Positions 11,162-23,699 are shown, numbered from the stretch's first letter. The stretch is 64,000 bases of DNA from Trichopria drosophilae (GCA_030407085.1 CM059586.1:12666001-12730000), one strand, 5' to 3'. Numbers and translations are program-made. The notes: a model not told the origin generated them from the sequence alone.

Positions 11162-12575
11162 TTGTTTACATCACAACATAACAAAAGTGAAATAATATTA
11201 AATAAACATTATTTTTTATCTACAAAAATATCTAAACTTCTGAAAAAATTTACTAAATTTCCACTCTCTAATATTGATAATAGTCTAGAGTTCGTTAAAA
11301 AAATAGAAAACATCGAGATACCCGACGATTACATATTAATATCATTAGATGTAATCTCATTGTTTACCAACATTCCTATTGAACTGGTTACACAGAGTTT
11401 AGAACGTCGATGTAGATATATCAACCAACATACATTTGTACGAATACAAGAAATAATTAAAGCTACGGAACTTTTAATGAAAAACACACAATTTACTTTT
11501 AACAATAAATATTTCGAACAGATCTATGGAACACCGATGGGTTCACCCTTATCACCCATATTGTCCAATTTAGTTATGGAAGATCTTGAAGTAGAGTGTT
11601 TAAGTAAACTTTCTTACAAACCTCTCTTTTATCATCGATATGTTGATGACATATAACAGCTGTTCCTATTTCTGGTGTTAATGAAATCTTGAATGTATTC
11701 AATAACTATCATCCAAGATTGAAATTTACTTGTGAACGTAAAAACAATAATAGCATAAATTTCTTGGATTTAACTCTTATTAAAAACAACAATAGAATTA
11801 TATTTAATTGGTATAAAAAAGCAACCTTCTCGGGCAGATTTTTGAATTACAACTCACATCATCCATTATCACAAAAGATTGCAATAATATATAATATAAT
11901 AGACAGAGCCATACTGAATCCACATGAATCGTTTCACCATCAAAACATTTCAGATGTGAAAAACTACCTAATGGACAATGAATATCCAGTTCACTTCATT
12001 GATAAATACATAAAAAAACGCTTATCAATCTTATTTGGACAAGATAAAAACAATGAAGAATTACATAAAAATAAAGACCAAGTTTATGAACATACAATAA
12101 AACTACCATACATAGATGGTTTTTATGAGAGAGTAATAAGTTCTTTAAAATGTCACAATATTCGTGTTGTACCACAACTTAACAACAAACTTGACAACAT
12201 TATTAAACGTGGTAAAGATGTTACACCAGTCATGGATCAAAACAATGTCGTCTATAAAATACAGTGTAAGAACTGCTCAGCATCATATGTAGGAGAAACG
12301 AAGAGGATGTTAAAAAAAGGATTGCAGAACATAAGAGCAAAATAAATTTAACATCGTAAACAAAAAAATGTAGTTTCTGAACATCGTATTTTATTATTTC
12401 ATGATTTTGATTGGAAACACGTGGAAATCTTAGATAAAGAAACTTCTTATTCTAAGAGATTAATATCAGAAATGGTACACATAAAATTACAACCAAACTC
12501 TATAAACATAAAAGAAGACACATTAAAATTAAATAATTCATACGATTTGATGTTGTCTAATTTTAAAAATTAACG
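11162..12575 (+). pseudogene. Penelope-like retroelement: reverse transcriptase plus GIY-YIG endonuclease, frameshifted
   Basis: A first frame (11162-11656) carries reverse-transcriptase blocks in order: SLDVISLFTNIP, YGTPMGSPLSPILSNL and the catalytic box ending YVDDI. It stops directly after the catalytic box; the continuation is one indel away and joins a second frame (to 12345) holding the palm/thumb region (INFLDLTLIKNNNRI, NWYKKATFSGRFLNY). Its C-terminal endonuclease start is of GIY-YIG type (VVYKIQCKNC followed by YVGETKR). A further frameshift after 12320 moves the last about 75 residues into another frame, which ends near 12570. The combination of this reverse transcriptase with a C-terminal GIY-YIG domain and paired cysteines is diagnostic of Penelope-like elements. 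At least two frameshifts make it non-autonomous. The 5' part of the protein is missing or merged with the older fragment upstream. Confidence 0.85.
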
Positions 12576-12858
12576 GTCCATAGTCATTAGTTATTACAAC
12601 GACTTTGAATATATATTTTTCACAGAAATTTTCTTTCACTATATTGACAATAATGACAACAAACTCGTCGATATGTCAACAACTTTAGTTAGTCTTCGTA
12701 TAACTATAAAACTGCGACAATGTAAAATATTAATTTTTGCAAATTATATATAGATAGGTATTTAATATTTTATGTTACTGTTCTTTATATACTGTTGTAA
12801 TTATTATTTTTTATATTATGTAATTTTAAAAAAAAAATTTTTTGAATAAATTTTCAGT

Positions 12859-12890
12859 CTTGAAAATGACAATGACGCTGTCGAGACGTG
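12859..12890 (+). ncRNA. Degenerate hammerhead-ribozyme-like core in the Penelope-like tail
   Basis: TTGAAAA (cf. CUGANGA) is followed by TGACA-loop-TGTC (a 4-bp stem II) and GAGACGT (cf. GAAACGU). Penelope-like elements are known to carry type I hammerhead motifs in their terminal repeats. Two core positions are mutated, so activity is unlikely. Confidence 0.3.
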
Positions 12891-12894
12891 GACT

Positions 12895-13282
12895 ATTTGA
12901 ACAAAATACGACCAAGTGTTCATTTTTTCATCATTTATTTGACTCGGATAATCGATCTAGCCAATTTTTCTAATTTGAAAAGTGAAATAAGTTCGAAATG
13001 ACGTTAGTTTAACAAGTGATATTGTTTTATGCGATTATATTCATAAGATATTACCATTTTTATGCCAAAATGCCAAAACATGCTCTGATGTAAATCGGCG
13101 CATTTTATTTTGGGTAATACGATGCGGTGTGATTTGCCTTTCATTTCATATAGTATCCATTTGTAGTATATGCAAGTATCAGTATATTGTGTTTTTATAT
13201 CATTATTGTTTATTTTGCATATTATTTTTGTTTATCTTTCAGCTTACTTCATTACTATTATGATTTTATATTTTTCATTTGA
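12895..13282. other. Stretch without a gene
   Basis: AT-rich; no coding or repeat structure noticed. Confidence 0.35.
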
Positions 13283-13286
13283 TTAA

Positions 13287-13970
13287 GGTAGCTAGACCCC
13301 AAGATATCATATGTTAGCGAAAATAATTTAATAACACTTCCAGGAATTGAAGTTTTATTATACATGATATTGTTACAGAGTTCAAGCATTATTATTCTTG
13401 AAAAAAAATTGAAACTTGCAAAAATAATTTGTTAACCAACTTTTCTTAGCGACTCAAATTTTCTTCTTATTTTCATTCAAAACTTTTCTAAACATGAATG
13501 GATTTCAACGAATGAAGGCTTATTTTTTCGAGAAAAAGATTCTCTACAACTTCACCGAATAAATTTTTCCAAATTTTTTTGCCTGATCACTAAAATTATT
13601 CAATTAAGTATTATAATATAAAAATTAAAAAAAGTTAAAAAATAATATTTTTTTTTTTTAATAATTCGAGATATTTGACCCTAGTTTTAGAAATTCAAGA
13701 AATTCATTCCGTGAAGTTGTAGAGAATCTTTTTCTTTAAAAAATAAGCCATCATTCATTGAAATTCATTCATTTTTAGAAAAGTTTTGAATGAAAATAAG
13801 AAGAAAGTTGGTTATCAAATTATTTTTGCAAGTTTCAATTTTTTTTCAAGAAAAATAACGCTCGAACTCTGTCACAATATCATGCATAATAAAAATTTTA
13901 TTCCTGGAAGTGTTATTAAAATATTTTCACTAACATATTATATCCCGGGGTCTAACTACCTTAATTTTTG
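13287..13970. mobile_element. TTAA-flanked palindromic element
   Basis: TTAA at 13283-13286 and 13971-13974 flanks inverted ends GGTAGCTAGACCCC ... GGGGTCTAACTACC. Both arms (about 300 bp each) are near-complementary, with landmarks such as AAGATTCTCTACAACTTCAC on the left and its complement on the right. The centre is an A/T-rich loop near 13640. Non-coding; the TTAA duplication suggests piggyBac-type mobilisation. A decayed half copy lies at about 49470-49810. Confidence 0.75.
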
Positions 13971-14279
13971 AAATTGTACCAAATATTTCTACATATGAAG
14001 TAAACTGTGAAAAAAAATCTGTTAATAGCTACATATTATTTGGTAAAGACTCCCTTATTTGGTATAAATTACGTAAATTTTCATGAAATACACTGAACGT
14101 AGTATATCTTGTTCAAAAAATCTCTCAAAACTTGTAAGTAATATGCATACATTGTAAGTATCTACAACTGAAAGTTGCGTACTTAATATAGCTATGATTT
14201 GAGTATAAATACGATACGATACGGGGTCAGGAACTGGACTTCCCTGATATATATTTCGCATATATTCAATTCGAGATTT

Positions 14280-14900
14280 TCGATAATAATTTTTCTGTAT
14301 TGGCTGTTCGAGTTTTAAATGATTTATTATGTTTATTTTATTACAATTGCCAAAAAATTAGGAAATATTTATTTTTATCATTTGTTTTTGAGCTATCAGA
14401 ATATTGGGATTGTATTGAAACTGTATACAATGGTGGTCAAAGCAGATGAATTTTAAGAAAACAAATTTTGTTTCATACTCCACATCAATGACCTCAAAAT
14501 GGCGTCCTCAATGAACATTTCTTTGAAAATTTGCGAACGTTCTAACTAAAAAAAATGAGCTCGTTAAAAAAAATGCTAAAAATGAAAAGTTCTTCGAATT
14601 CATTGAGAAATATAGTGGAATTTTTTATTATGGTGTTTCGAGACATTTTTTATTTTAATTTTTGTTTAAAAATTGAAATTATTTAAGAAAATTCTACAAA
14701 AATCTTAGCATATTCTACGACGAATTTTAAGAGTTTTCTGTTTGCAATTTTTCCCAAAAGTTTTCGAGAAAATATGAATTTCAAATATTATGTTTAGGTT
14801 TTTTTTTCGAAAATTGTCACCATTTTAACAAAGTTGCAAAGAACAACAAATTATTACAATTTATCAGAGAAGGTATTACAATTTTTTCAGAATTTTTCAT
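14280..14900. repeat. Half copy of the 57-58 kb inverted-repeat family
   Basis: GAATATTGGGATTGTATTGA (about 14399), TCAATGACCTCAAAATGGCG and GAACATTTCTTTGAA occur here in the same order and spacing as in the left arm of the inverted repeat at 57121-58250. Confidence 0.5.
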
Positions 14901-15880
14901 AATTAATTTAAAATGTTGACAAAAGATTTATGTGACAGTTTTATATTATTCGGTTAATTAAACTAAATATGTTTTATATAATTTATTTAAGTAATTAACA
15001 ATAAATCAACCTAAATTATTAAACCTTAAATTTAAGAACATATCAAACAATGAAATTTTTTAATCTCGCCAATTTCTTATTGACCTTATATTTTTCTGTT
15101 ACTGGAATTAAATATGACGACATTTTGTTTCATAAAATTCTGAAACCTTAACCATAACACCTTGTTAGTCTACATGTTTCAGGCGATTTCTACAGAAATC
15201 TTTAAGTGTAGGTATAAGATATTAGGTAGCCATATAGTGTTTAGGTAGGATTTAGAGAATGTTTATCATGGAATTACAAAAACATCAGAAGTCATTAGGA
15301 GTAACATGCGGCCGAGAGAAGTATTACACCAGCAAAATGTACAAAATATTTAAATTATGACATGCGACTGAAACTAGCAAGTAATTTCAATGATTACCGC
15401 CAATAAATTAGGCATTTCATTCAAGAACGTTTTTTTTTTATTGGTTTATTTTTTTTATATTTGTATGTTTGTATTTATAGGTTGCAACTGCTAATGTTAA
15501 CATTTACTTGCATTGTTTATATTTTGCATCTTTTTCATTATGTCATGTTCAATTTATTAATCAGGTGCATAATAATTATAAATATAATGTATGGTATATT
15601 CCTAATACATATAATTTACTTTCAACATTTCAGAAAATTCTTACAGGAAGTTAGAGAAATAAGAAGACTTTATTGTAGTAAGTATAATGAACTTTTAAGG
15701 GGAGAGACATATTCATTCATTGCAAAGATGGCATATACTAGAACTCTATTAGACGTACAATGCAATTGGGTTGTATAAAATACATATAATATATTTCAGC
15801 ATAATGTCGGATGAAACGCAGCATTAAAGGAATATGTCTTTAGGAAAGTAATTTCCTATTCAAACGGTGCAATGTGTGTC
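14901..15880. other. AT-rich stretch without a recognised gene
   Basis: The longest open frame (15461-15778) is rich in I, L, Y and F encoded by AT-only codons, with no motif or supporting splice signals. I treat it as chance. Confidence 0.35.
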
Positions 15881-15882
15881 TA

Positions 15883-16196
15883 TCCAGCAAACGAAAATTT
15901 ATTGAAATTAATTCATTTGAAGCGAAGATAACTATTTTTCCTTTGGAAGTAATTCAATCTCCAACTCTTCTATTTGCGAATTTTCTATTGAAATTCATTA
16001 AAGATGACACTTTTTCCATTTCATTTTTTCACATTCAAAATCATTGAAGTGAACGACTTTCTATGAACTATTAACCATTAAAAGTAATTGAATTTTTTTT
16101 TTTATTGAAATTCATTTAAGACTTTGAGAAAGCTAATTCAGACGTGATGTCATGAATAAATTTCAATCCACTTTCAATGAATTTTCGTTTACTGGA
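15883..16196. mobile_element. 314-bp TA-flanked MITE
   Basis: Inverted ends TCCAGCAAACGAAAATTTAT ... AATTTTCGTTTACTGGA with TA at 15881-15882 and 16197-16198. The interior has repeated GAAATTCATT-type motifs. Non-coding. Confidence 0.7.
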
Positions 16197-16380
16197 TAAA
16201 TGGAAATGAAGGCTAATGTTTATAAATAAGTTGAGAATATACAAGGATTTGTTTTGTGAATTCCAGTTGTGAAGATAAAATTACTTTATGGGGTCAAAAA
16301 ACAACTAATGATGATACAGTAATATTCCCTAATAAGATATAAAATCAAGTCTGCAGTAGCTATATCAATAACGGTAGGTA

Positions 16381-16475
16381 CACGGAAAAAAATAAATAAT
16401 AAGTAGTTATGCCTACCAGATAGATAGTAAATCTAACTACTTATTAGTTGAGACAACCATTAATTTTTTTCCGTG
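16381..16475. mobile_element. 95-bp TA-flanked MITE with CACGGAAAAAAAT ends
   Basis: The left end CACGGAAAAAAAT and the right end ATTTTTTTCCGTG are perfect inverted copies, with TA on both sides (16379-16380, 16476-16477). The inner part is also palindromic (ATAATAAGTAGTTA / TAACTACTTATTA). The same end type recurs at 26766-27627, and related CACAGAAA ends at 54021 and 55435. Confidence 0.8.
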
Positions 16476-16516
16476 TATGTGTAGCAGAAAATTATGAGAA
16501 GAACATATTACTCCAA

Positions 16517-17395
16517 TGAAAGAAATTATTTACTAATAGTTAAATTAAGCTAATTTAAGGGCTCTTACATTAACTGTGAAGTTGTAACAGTAATTGTAAA
16601 GTCAAAAACGACAGGTAAATTTGAAATGAAGATACCAGCACTTTCCTGCAACTTTATTGCATATCCCTGTCGAAAAAATACTATAGAACACGATTCAGAA
16701 AACATAGAGCACCATACAAATTATATTTATTCAGAAAAAAAAATAGCTAAATACCTGAATATTTACGTTGTAGAAATGTTGAGGGTATACAATTTTATTA
16801 AAAACTTCCTTCAAAACTTAAAATAGTAGGAAATATTGCGAATCCCGTGTAAAAAGACCTTGTCCTAAATTTAATTTTGTATGGTGCAAAAACTATTCAA
16901 TGATGCAAAAACCATACAAAGTTAAAATTAGGACAAGGTCTTTTTACACAAGATTCGCAATATTTCTTACTTTTTTGATGGTTTAAGTAAGTTTTCTTAC
17001 TTGTTAAGTTTTGAATAAAATTGTATACCCTCAACATTTCTGTGACATAAATATTCAAGTATTTAGCAACTTTTTTTCTTAATGAATATAATTTGTATAG
17101 TGCTCTATGTGTTTTCTGAATTGTGTTCTATAGTATTTTTTCGGCAGGGATTAACTCGTAGATTTTAAAATTGAATCTGCGATTGATAACCGTTAATAAA
17201 TCTTTCATTAAATTCTGTCGTTTGAACTGCGGATGTCAACAATGCGTTGAAAAATTCGCAAAAAATCGAATGACTGCGCGTGTGTATGTTTGTTTATCTC
17301 TGTTTCGGCGAAACTGTAAGCGAGTAAATATACTACGTGTCACGTAATGATCCCAACATTAATATTTAAAATTCTTATATTAACTATGAATATAA
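16517..17395. mobile_element. MITE interrupted by a nested palindrome
   Basis: The outer sequence (ATTATTTACTAATAGTTAA ... CAACATTAATATTTAAAATT) matches the uninterrupted copy at 42532-42890 on both sides of a 489-bp insertion. Shared landmarks include AAACGACAGGTAA and TCTGTCGTTTGAACTG. A third fragment lies at about 20395-20470. Non-coding. Confidence 0.7.
16663..17151. mobile_element. 489-bp nested palindromic insertion
   Basis: It begins ATCCCTGTCGAAAAAATACT and ends with the inverted copy AGTATTTTTTCGGCAGGGAT. The arms remain complementary through most of the element, including AGACCTTGTCCTAA near the centre and its complement. The empty site at about 42675 reads GCAT directly followed by TAACTCG, defining both boundaries; any target duplication is at most AT. 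Confidence 0.75.
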
Positions 17396-17635
17396 TTTAA
17401 TTTAATATATTTTTTTATTAAAAAAAAATTGGTATTGCATAATCGCTGAAAGCGCAAACTGAAAAACTCTTCATGAGTTTCTGTTATTCAAAAATGGGAC
17501 ACCTTTTGAATTGTTGCCATTTACTTTTAATGCGGGAGCATATGTTTTTTATATACGTAATACATTTTTTAATATAAGAAAAATAATGTACTAATTCTTT
17601 CGTAGGATTTTGTTTTATACGGAAAAAAATTGGTA

Positions 17636-17966
17636 AATATTTTTGATATGGTTTCCAACGTATTTTAGGTCGGCCGATTACGAATCTGATAATAGAAATT
17701 GGCGGTCGGCCAAAACAAAAAAAACGTGATTTTTTTTAGTTATTGGTATTTTTATCGAAACATTCTTCTCTACACTTTTTGTTTGAAACATTTTTTCGTA
17801 CGATTTTTATTTTTCGAATTAAATGCAAACAACTAAAAAAATCACATTTATTTGGTGTTTTTATCGAGATAACGGCAAAGATATGACCGACCGCCAATTT
17901 CTATTATCAGATTCATTATCAGCGACCCAAAATACGTTGGAAACCATATTAAAATTTTTTTTTCCA
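17636..17966. repeat. 330-bp inverted repeat related to the GGTCGCTGA repeat
   Basis: Arms AATATTTTTGATATGGTTTC ... GGAAACCATATTAAAATT are complementary and include CCAACGTATTTT, CGAATCTGATAATAGAAATT and GGCGGTCGG. The right arm contains the TATCAGCGACCC motif of the 120-bp repeat. Non-coding. Confidence 0.6.
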
Positions 17967-18109
17967 GGTGACGTAGTTTTTCAGAAGTTTTACCAAAAAA
18001 ATTAATGAAGATAATAGAAGATATTTAAAATACACATTTTAATGAAGAAGATACCCAAAGTAACACATGAAATTTCATTTTTTAAGTTACTGTATGACTG
18101 TCATTTATA

Positions 18110-19008
18110 CAGGGTGATCGGCCAAATTTTTCCTCTAAAAAAATGTCCTGGAAGGTAGAGTTTTTAAGTTATTCAACACTAAAATTTAGGGGGAAAAAAT
18201 CACTTTTTTTGAAATATCTCGGCTCTGTATGAAGGTATCTTAACGAACCGAAGCTCATTTTAAAGATATTTTCAAGCTATACAAGTTGTATCTGTTGATT
18301 TTTGACCTGCAATAGATATTTCTCTTGTTATAGCCATAAAAACGGGGGTAAATATCGATTTTTCAGGGTTTTCGCGTTTAACTCGTTTCGACACATAGTT
18401 ACCGAAATATCACACAGAAAAAAGTTGTAGGCCTTGAAAAAACAAAAATTTTTTGTCCTCTAATACGATGCGATTAAATTAAAACTGAACCCTACAAGAG
18501 CCTCGTAAAGTTGACAAAATACAGTTCGACAAATAAATCGATATTAATAACAAAATGTTATGAAAACGAGTACAAATAGGGTTCAGTTTTAATTTAATCG
18601 CATCGTATTAGGGGACAAAAAATGTTTGTGTTTTCAAGGCCTACAACTTTTTCCAGTGTGATATTTCGATAGCTATGTGTCCAAACGAGTTAGACGCGAA
18701 AACCCTGAAAAATCGATATTTACCCCCGTTTTTATGGCTATAACAAGAGAAATATCTATTGCAGGTCAAAAATCAACAGATACAACTTGTATAGCTTGAA
18801 AATATCTTTAAAATGAGCTTCGGTTCGTTAAGATACCTTCATACAGAGCCGAGATATTTCAAAAAAAGTGATTTTTTCCCCCTAAATTTTAGTGTTGAAT
18901 AACTTAAAAACTCTACCTTCCCGGAAATTTTTTCAGAGGAAAAAGTTGCTCAGAATTATCTGCACAATCTACAGTTAGCCGCTGGGTAATGGTTGGCCGA
19001 TCACCCTG
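18110..19008. mobile_element. 899-bp TA-flanked palindromic MITE, CAGGGTGATC ends
   Basis: CAGGGTGATCGGCCAA at the left and its complement TTGGCCGATCACCCTG at the right, with TA on both sides. The arms stay complementary for about 400 bp each (e.g. TCCTCTAAAAAAAT, CGGCTCTGTATGAAGGTATC, TTTTTACCCCCGTTTTTATG on the right). The terminal decamer is the same as that of the autonomous mariner-like element at 36179-39248, so cross-mobilisation is plausible. Confidence 0.8.
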
Positions 19009-19174
19009 TATATACTTTTTTTATTTGTCTGTTAAATATGTTATTGAAAAGATACTGATATCGAAAAGGAAATGCTAGAGTATTATTAAAATAGTTTAAA
19101 TGGTAAGTAACATTAAATCACACAGTTCCGTGGATATCTATATGTAAGTATTAAACGTGGATGTATTATTATCT

Positions 19175-19430
19175 ATGGCCATTTCTTTTTAAATTTTGGC
19201 ATTTTTGCAATTATGCATCCCAAATACCGACGGTAAAAATGCACAATTTAATTTTAAGAACTCAATAAAGGTACCAGTAACGAGTGTTGTTAATGTCGTA
19301 TTTAAATTATTATAGCCATTTCTCTTCAGATTTTGGCATTTTTACAATTCTAGGCCTTCAATACTGACTGAAATGTATACAATTTAATTTGAAAAGTACA
19401 ATGAAGGTCATAGTAAGGAAGGTACTTACT
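19175..19430. repeat. Imperfect tandem duplication, unit about 137 bp
   Basis: Two units begin ATGGCCATTTC (19175) and ATAGCCATTTC (19312) and share TTTTGGCATTTTT, ACAATTTAATTT and an AAAGGT/GAAGGT box in order. No gene is seen here; the small minus-strand frame at 19432-19713 is unsupported. Confidence 0.5.
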
Positions 19431-19704
19431 GTTATTCAATGTAATAAATAAAGGATATCATATAAATATAAACTTTATTTATCCTATTTACAAATATTGT
19501 GAATAAATGTTCAATGTAATTGATTGTTACAGATTTTAAAGCTCTTTCTATTAGTGAACTTTGATTTTGGAAATTTGATCTTGATTTTGCAAAATTAAAT
19601 ATAAATACACCATTTTCACTTAAAAGGACACTTTTTAAAAAAAGTAATTCGGAATGATCTGAGAAGTGTTCATCAGTGATTCTTAAAAATGTCTCATATA
19701 TTAA

Positions 19705-20018
19705 CGCTTTCACGCCCGTGGTAAAACATTTTAAATCGACTCCAAATTGTTACTCGGGGGTTTTGTACTCGCATTGGATCCGCCATTTTGAATTTTTAAA
19801 AACTAATACCGCATTCGTAACCAGCGACCCCGAAAACCCCTGAGTAACAATTTTCAAGCCAATTCGATCAATTTGTAAATAAGTTGCCCACCATATTGTA
19901 TCGGCCATTTTGAATTTTGAAAATCTCATACGAGATTCATAATCAAAGACCCCGAAAACTACGAGAACCGTTGCACATTAGTTTTTTATGCAGCCAGTTT
20001 TGCTTGGGCGTGAAAGCG
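19705..20018. mobile_element. TTAA-type element around ATGGCGG repeats, right target lost
   Basis: Left TTAA (19701-19704) is followed by CGCTTTCACGCCC; the right end GGGCGTGAAAGCG is its exact complement but is followed by ATAT instead of TTAA. Inside are two units with GGATCCGCCATTTTGAATTT and CAGCGACCCCGAAAACC. Confidence 0.6.
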
Positions 20019-20639
20019 ATATTATATACGAATAGAAAATGATTGACTCTATTGAAAAAGTATTAGGAAAATCGAAGATTTGGTCTCTTCTCCTAAATGT
20101 AAGATACAGGTCGGATTAGTGTTTTGAAGATGGTCAGACCTTCCGTCTTCAATAGTCAATTTTATTATTTTCACGAATAGGTAAGTTTAGTTTTTCGTCA
20201 GAAAATTCCGTGATCTTTACATCGCTTTTGCATGACACACTATTGTTACTGTTTCTAATTGTATGTAAATCTATAAAGACCTATTTTTGATAGTTTTGTT
20301 TGTATTGTTACTGATATAATTCTGCAATGATGTAAGAAACGAATAACATGAATTTTCAAAACGTTGATTCTGGTAACGCGTTACGTTGTGCAGCCAAATT
20401 TTGTCGTTTGTCATGTCAACAATGCGTCGAAAAATTGGCAGAAAATCGAATGACTATACGAATAAAAATATCTTTATATTTTTGCGTTGTTGTTGTATAT
20501 TACTTCGAATGATATAATCTACTTTGTTTTGAAAATGTGAAAAACACGGGGATTTTGCCAGGAAAGACGTATTTTGCAGTTCTGATTAACATACTAAAAG
20601 TCCCCGACGATAAAATACTATAAGCTGAGCGACCTTCAG

Positions 20640-21602
20640 TTTTTCGAATAAGATGAAAAGTTCGCATTTAACGGATTTGGTTACGTTTGGCACTGACGCC
20701 GCCCTTTTTTATCGAAACCTAATGAATGAGGGAGCAAATTCTTCGTCTTTTCAAGCTCTAAAATTCTTTCTTGAGCGATATTTCATTATCTATTTAGTGA
20801 AATGAGTTAGATGCGTAAAACCGAAAAAATTTGCCTTTTTTCCCATTTTTGAGTCTACAACTTCTGAAATATTCATCGCAGGTCAAATGTTCTTATAGGT
20901 GAATTGTAGGGCTTAAAGTAAGCTTCAAAATGAGCCCTCACTCATTGAAATAACTTCAGAGCAAGCCGAGTTATTGCCAAAAAACTAAACTTCCATATCT
21001 CGTCACCCAATTTCTGAGCCTCAGATCCAGTTTGGGTATAGGCCTTTTTTATTCGAAATATCGCGGAGAATCACCTCCTGCAATATCGTTACCTAGTTCT
21101 GGTGTTACGTACCGCTTTAATTGTTGATATATTCGGTCCGTTTAAAAGTTAATGCTATGTCTATGTAGTTGGAGAGTAGCAAGCGAGCGTTGTATAAGTG
21201 TATGAGTTTAGGCTTAGTTGTATTGATATTGTATAATAATTTGATATCCGAACGAGCTGTCACCGTTGACATTTAGTAATGTTTCGAGGAATGTCAAATT
21301 CGGTTGTTTGCGAACGTTCTAAAAGTTGAAAAGATACAACGACCTTTTTCGTCAACTAGTCACTTGTGTCCAGGAAGCGACTTGAGCCGGAGCTCGTCGC
21401 TAAGGATTTTTATAATAAAGATACATTTTTATAGTATTAATTAAAACGTAGTGTTTTATTTCATCTTGAAATACCATAAGGAGTGAGCTATTGGAATATA
21501 TAAAGGTAAATATAAAACAGTGTATAACCTGATTAAAGATAATTATTAATGAGAAATATAAAAATTAATCGAAGTCGATCCACGTAACACTGGGATACCC
21601 TG
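20640..21602. mobile_element. Half palindromic MITE interrupted by a solo LTR
   Basis: 20755-21098 matches the right arm of the intact element at 62151-62749 (GAAATATTCATCGCAGGTCA, GTGAATTGTAGGGCTTAAA, ATGAGCCCTCACTCATT, GAATCACCTCCTGCAATATC). Its last bases, GATACCCTG, followed by TA (21603-21604), are found only after the LTR insertion. The left boundary is uncertain. Confidence 0.55.
21103..21589. mobile_element. 487-bp solo LTR with 4-bp target duplication
   Basis: It starts TGTTACG and ends CGTAACA, an inverted TG...CA pair, and is flanked by CTGG on both sides (21099-21102, 21590-21593). It contains a TATA-like TTGTATAAG (about 21214) and an AATAAAG polyadenylation-like signal (about 21411), as expected for an LTR promoter and terminator. 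The insertion separates the terminus of the surrounding MITE. Ty3/gypsy or BEL type cannot be decided without internal sequence. Confidence 0.75.
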
Positions 21603-21604
21603 TA

Positions 21605-23699
21605 CACAATTTTCGTCATTTTTGCATGTATTTGTCTATTCTCCCCACTTAAAATGTTCACAAAATGGAAATGTAAGCATGCTTTTTTATGCTTTTTTAT
21701 GCTTTTTATGCATATTAATGAATGCAATAAATATTTTTCGAAATATGGTGGTTCTAAATTTTACAATTTTTTGAATTTTCAAGGGAATTTTGAGTATTTT
21801 GATGGATAAATGCTATAATGATGTAAGAAAAGTCGGAAAAGTCTTTTTTTCAATTGTTTATACTTATATAAGTTAAATATTAAAGTAGGTATTTTTAAAT
21901 AAATTAAAAAAATTTCCTACAAAAATATACTTCGCAAATTTGTTTATGACCAGTATAAGTGGCTTCACTGAGAAACCTTTTCAAAAAACGATTAAAAATA
22001 TAAGAGCGTAAAAATAAACTTTTTTCTGATTAGATATCGATTCATAGTGTCATTAACAAAGTTTATGCAATATTTTTAAACTATCAAATTACTTATATGG
22101 TTTATAAAGATCGTTAAACGCTTAAAAACCGGCACTTTTTTCACTTTAACGCTTCCGTATCGAAAATAAAGCAAAATAAAGCAAAATTGCACTGAAGCTT
22201 TCTTGTAGCGCGTAAAATTTCCTACAAAAACGTCACGGGTAGCCCTATTCTAATTTTAATAGTTTAGCTACAAACAACACTGGAACGTCAACTTACAGTT
22301 GACAACTTACAGTTATAGGATTGAGTGAGCAGCGGATGACCTGTTTATTTATGAAGTACAATTTTGAAATCCCTCTAATATCGACAAGTTGTTATAATCT
22401 AACTATTTCGACGAGATACAGTAGGATCTGTAAAAGGGACCCCCTCAAAATTAACCGACTTATTAAATTGAAGCCATTCAAACTGGCTGTCAAAGGGGAA
22501 ACGCTTTCCCACATTCTTCTCTAAAATAGTATAATATATTATCCATAAAAAGAAAAGAAATAAAAAGAAACAATTATTGCAGTAAATTTTCACTAACTTT
22601 CACGAAAAATGAGCAAATTATTGAAACAAATAAAAATGTTGATAATGTAAGGTTAACATAAACGTGAACTCCCGTTCGTTCGTTTTCGTAACTTGCCGAC
22701 AATTTTGGAGGTTGTCGGAACATATGACGGTCAATTTCGTAGGTTCTACTGTATCGAGCTATGCTTTAATTAAGAATAAGTAGTTTATTTTATGACATAG
22801 ATAGTTAAGAAGTGGATATTCAAACTTAATTCGCCCCATAACAAAGAAGTATAGGATATCTTTTTCTCGCTATACCGAAACACCCTATATATAATTGGTA
22901 TTTTTGTGGCAATACATTTTAACCAACATATCAATGTAAAATAGGTATTTTAATAACAAAAAGTCATTAATTGTTAATCATAAATATAGTAGATAGTAAT
23001 TCCTGATTTTAGGTAGATAATTTATAGATATTTCATGAAAATTTATTTCGACCAACGTTTTCAAATAACGTTTCGTAACTCGTATGTTATAAATAAATAA
23101 CGAAGTTATTCACCATAAAATGTTAAATAAATTTCAGAAACCAGACTGAAACGAAGACTGTCATTGTTGATTCCTGATTTATTAATACAACAATTCTTTT
23201 TTCTCGAACTTCTATCGACTCACAATCAGTTATTATCATCATCAGAAAATATCTTAAAAATAGGGAGAAAAGTGTGTTAAAATCTAAAAATTCAAGAATA
23301 CAAGGAGTATTTTATAAAAGTTAATAAAGGTTGAAAACACATTATTTCTAGCAATTGTCTGCAGTGCAAATAACGTTGGGAGCAAAATCACGATTAAACC
23401 CTAATTATTATCCAAGTAGCTTCTTCCGGATTGGTTTTACAATGCTTAGATGACAAAAATTAGAAAACAGAATATCACGAATTTTTACATTCGATTTTGA
23501 CCTCCCTGTTTTTGTTCTTTTTAATGAATTTCGAGATGTATTGTGGTTTGGAAATTTAACTTTAAATAAAAAATGACCTTAAAAACTATCCTTTATATTT
23601 TTAAATTTAAAAAAATAAGCGGTAGGGAATTGTTCCCCATTTTCTAAATAGCATAAATCGATAGAGCCACCTTAATAACGGACAGTGGGTATAGCGGTT

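Noticed and set aside
15461..15778. 105-aa plus-strand frame resembling membrane segments
   Set aside because: AT-only codon bias gives I/L/F/Y-rich peptides by chance; no motif, promoter or splice signals.
16626..16826. 66-aa plus-strand frame
   Set aside because: Lies in one arm of the 489-bp palindromic insertion.
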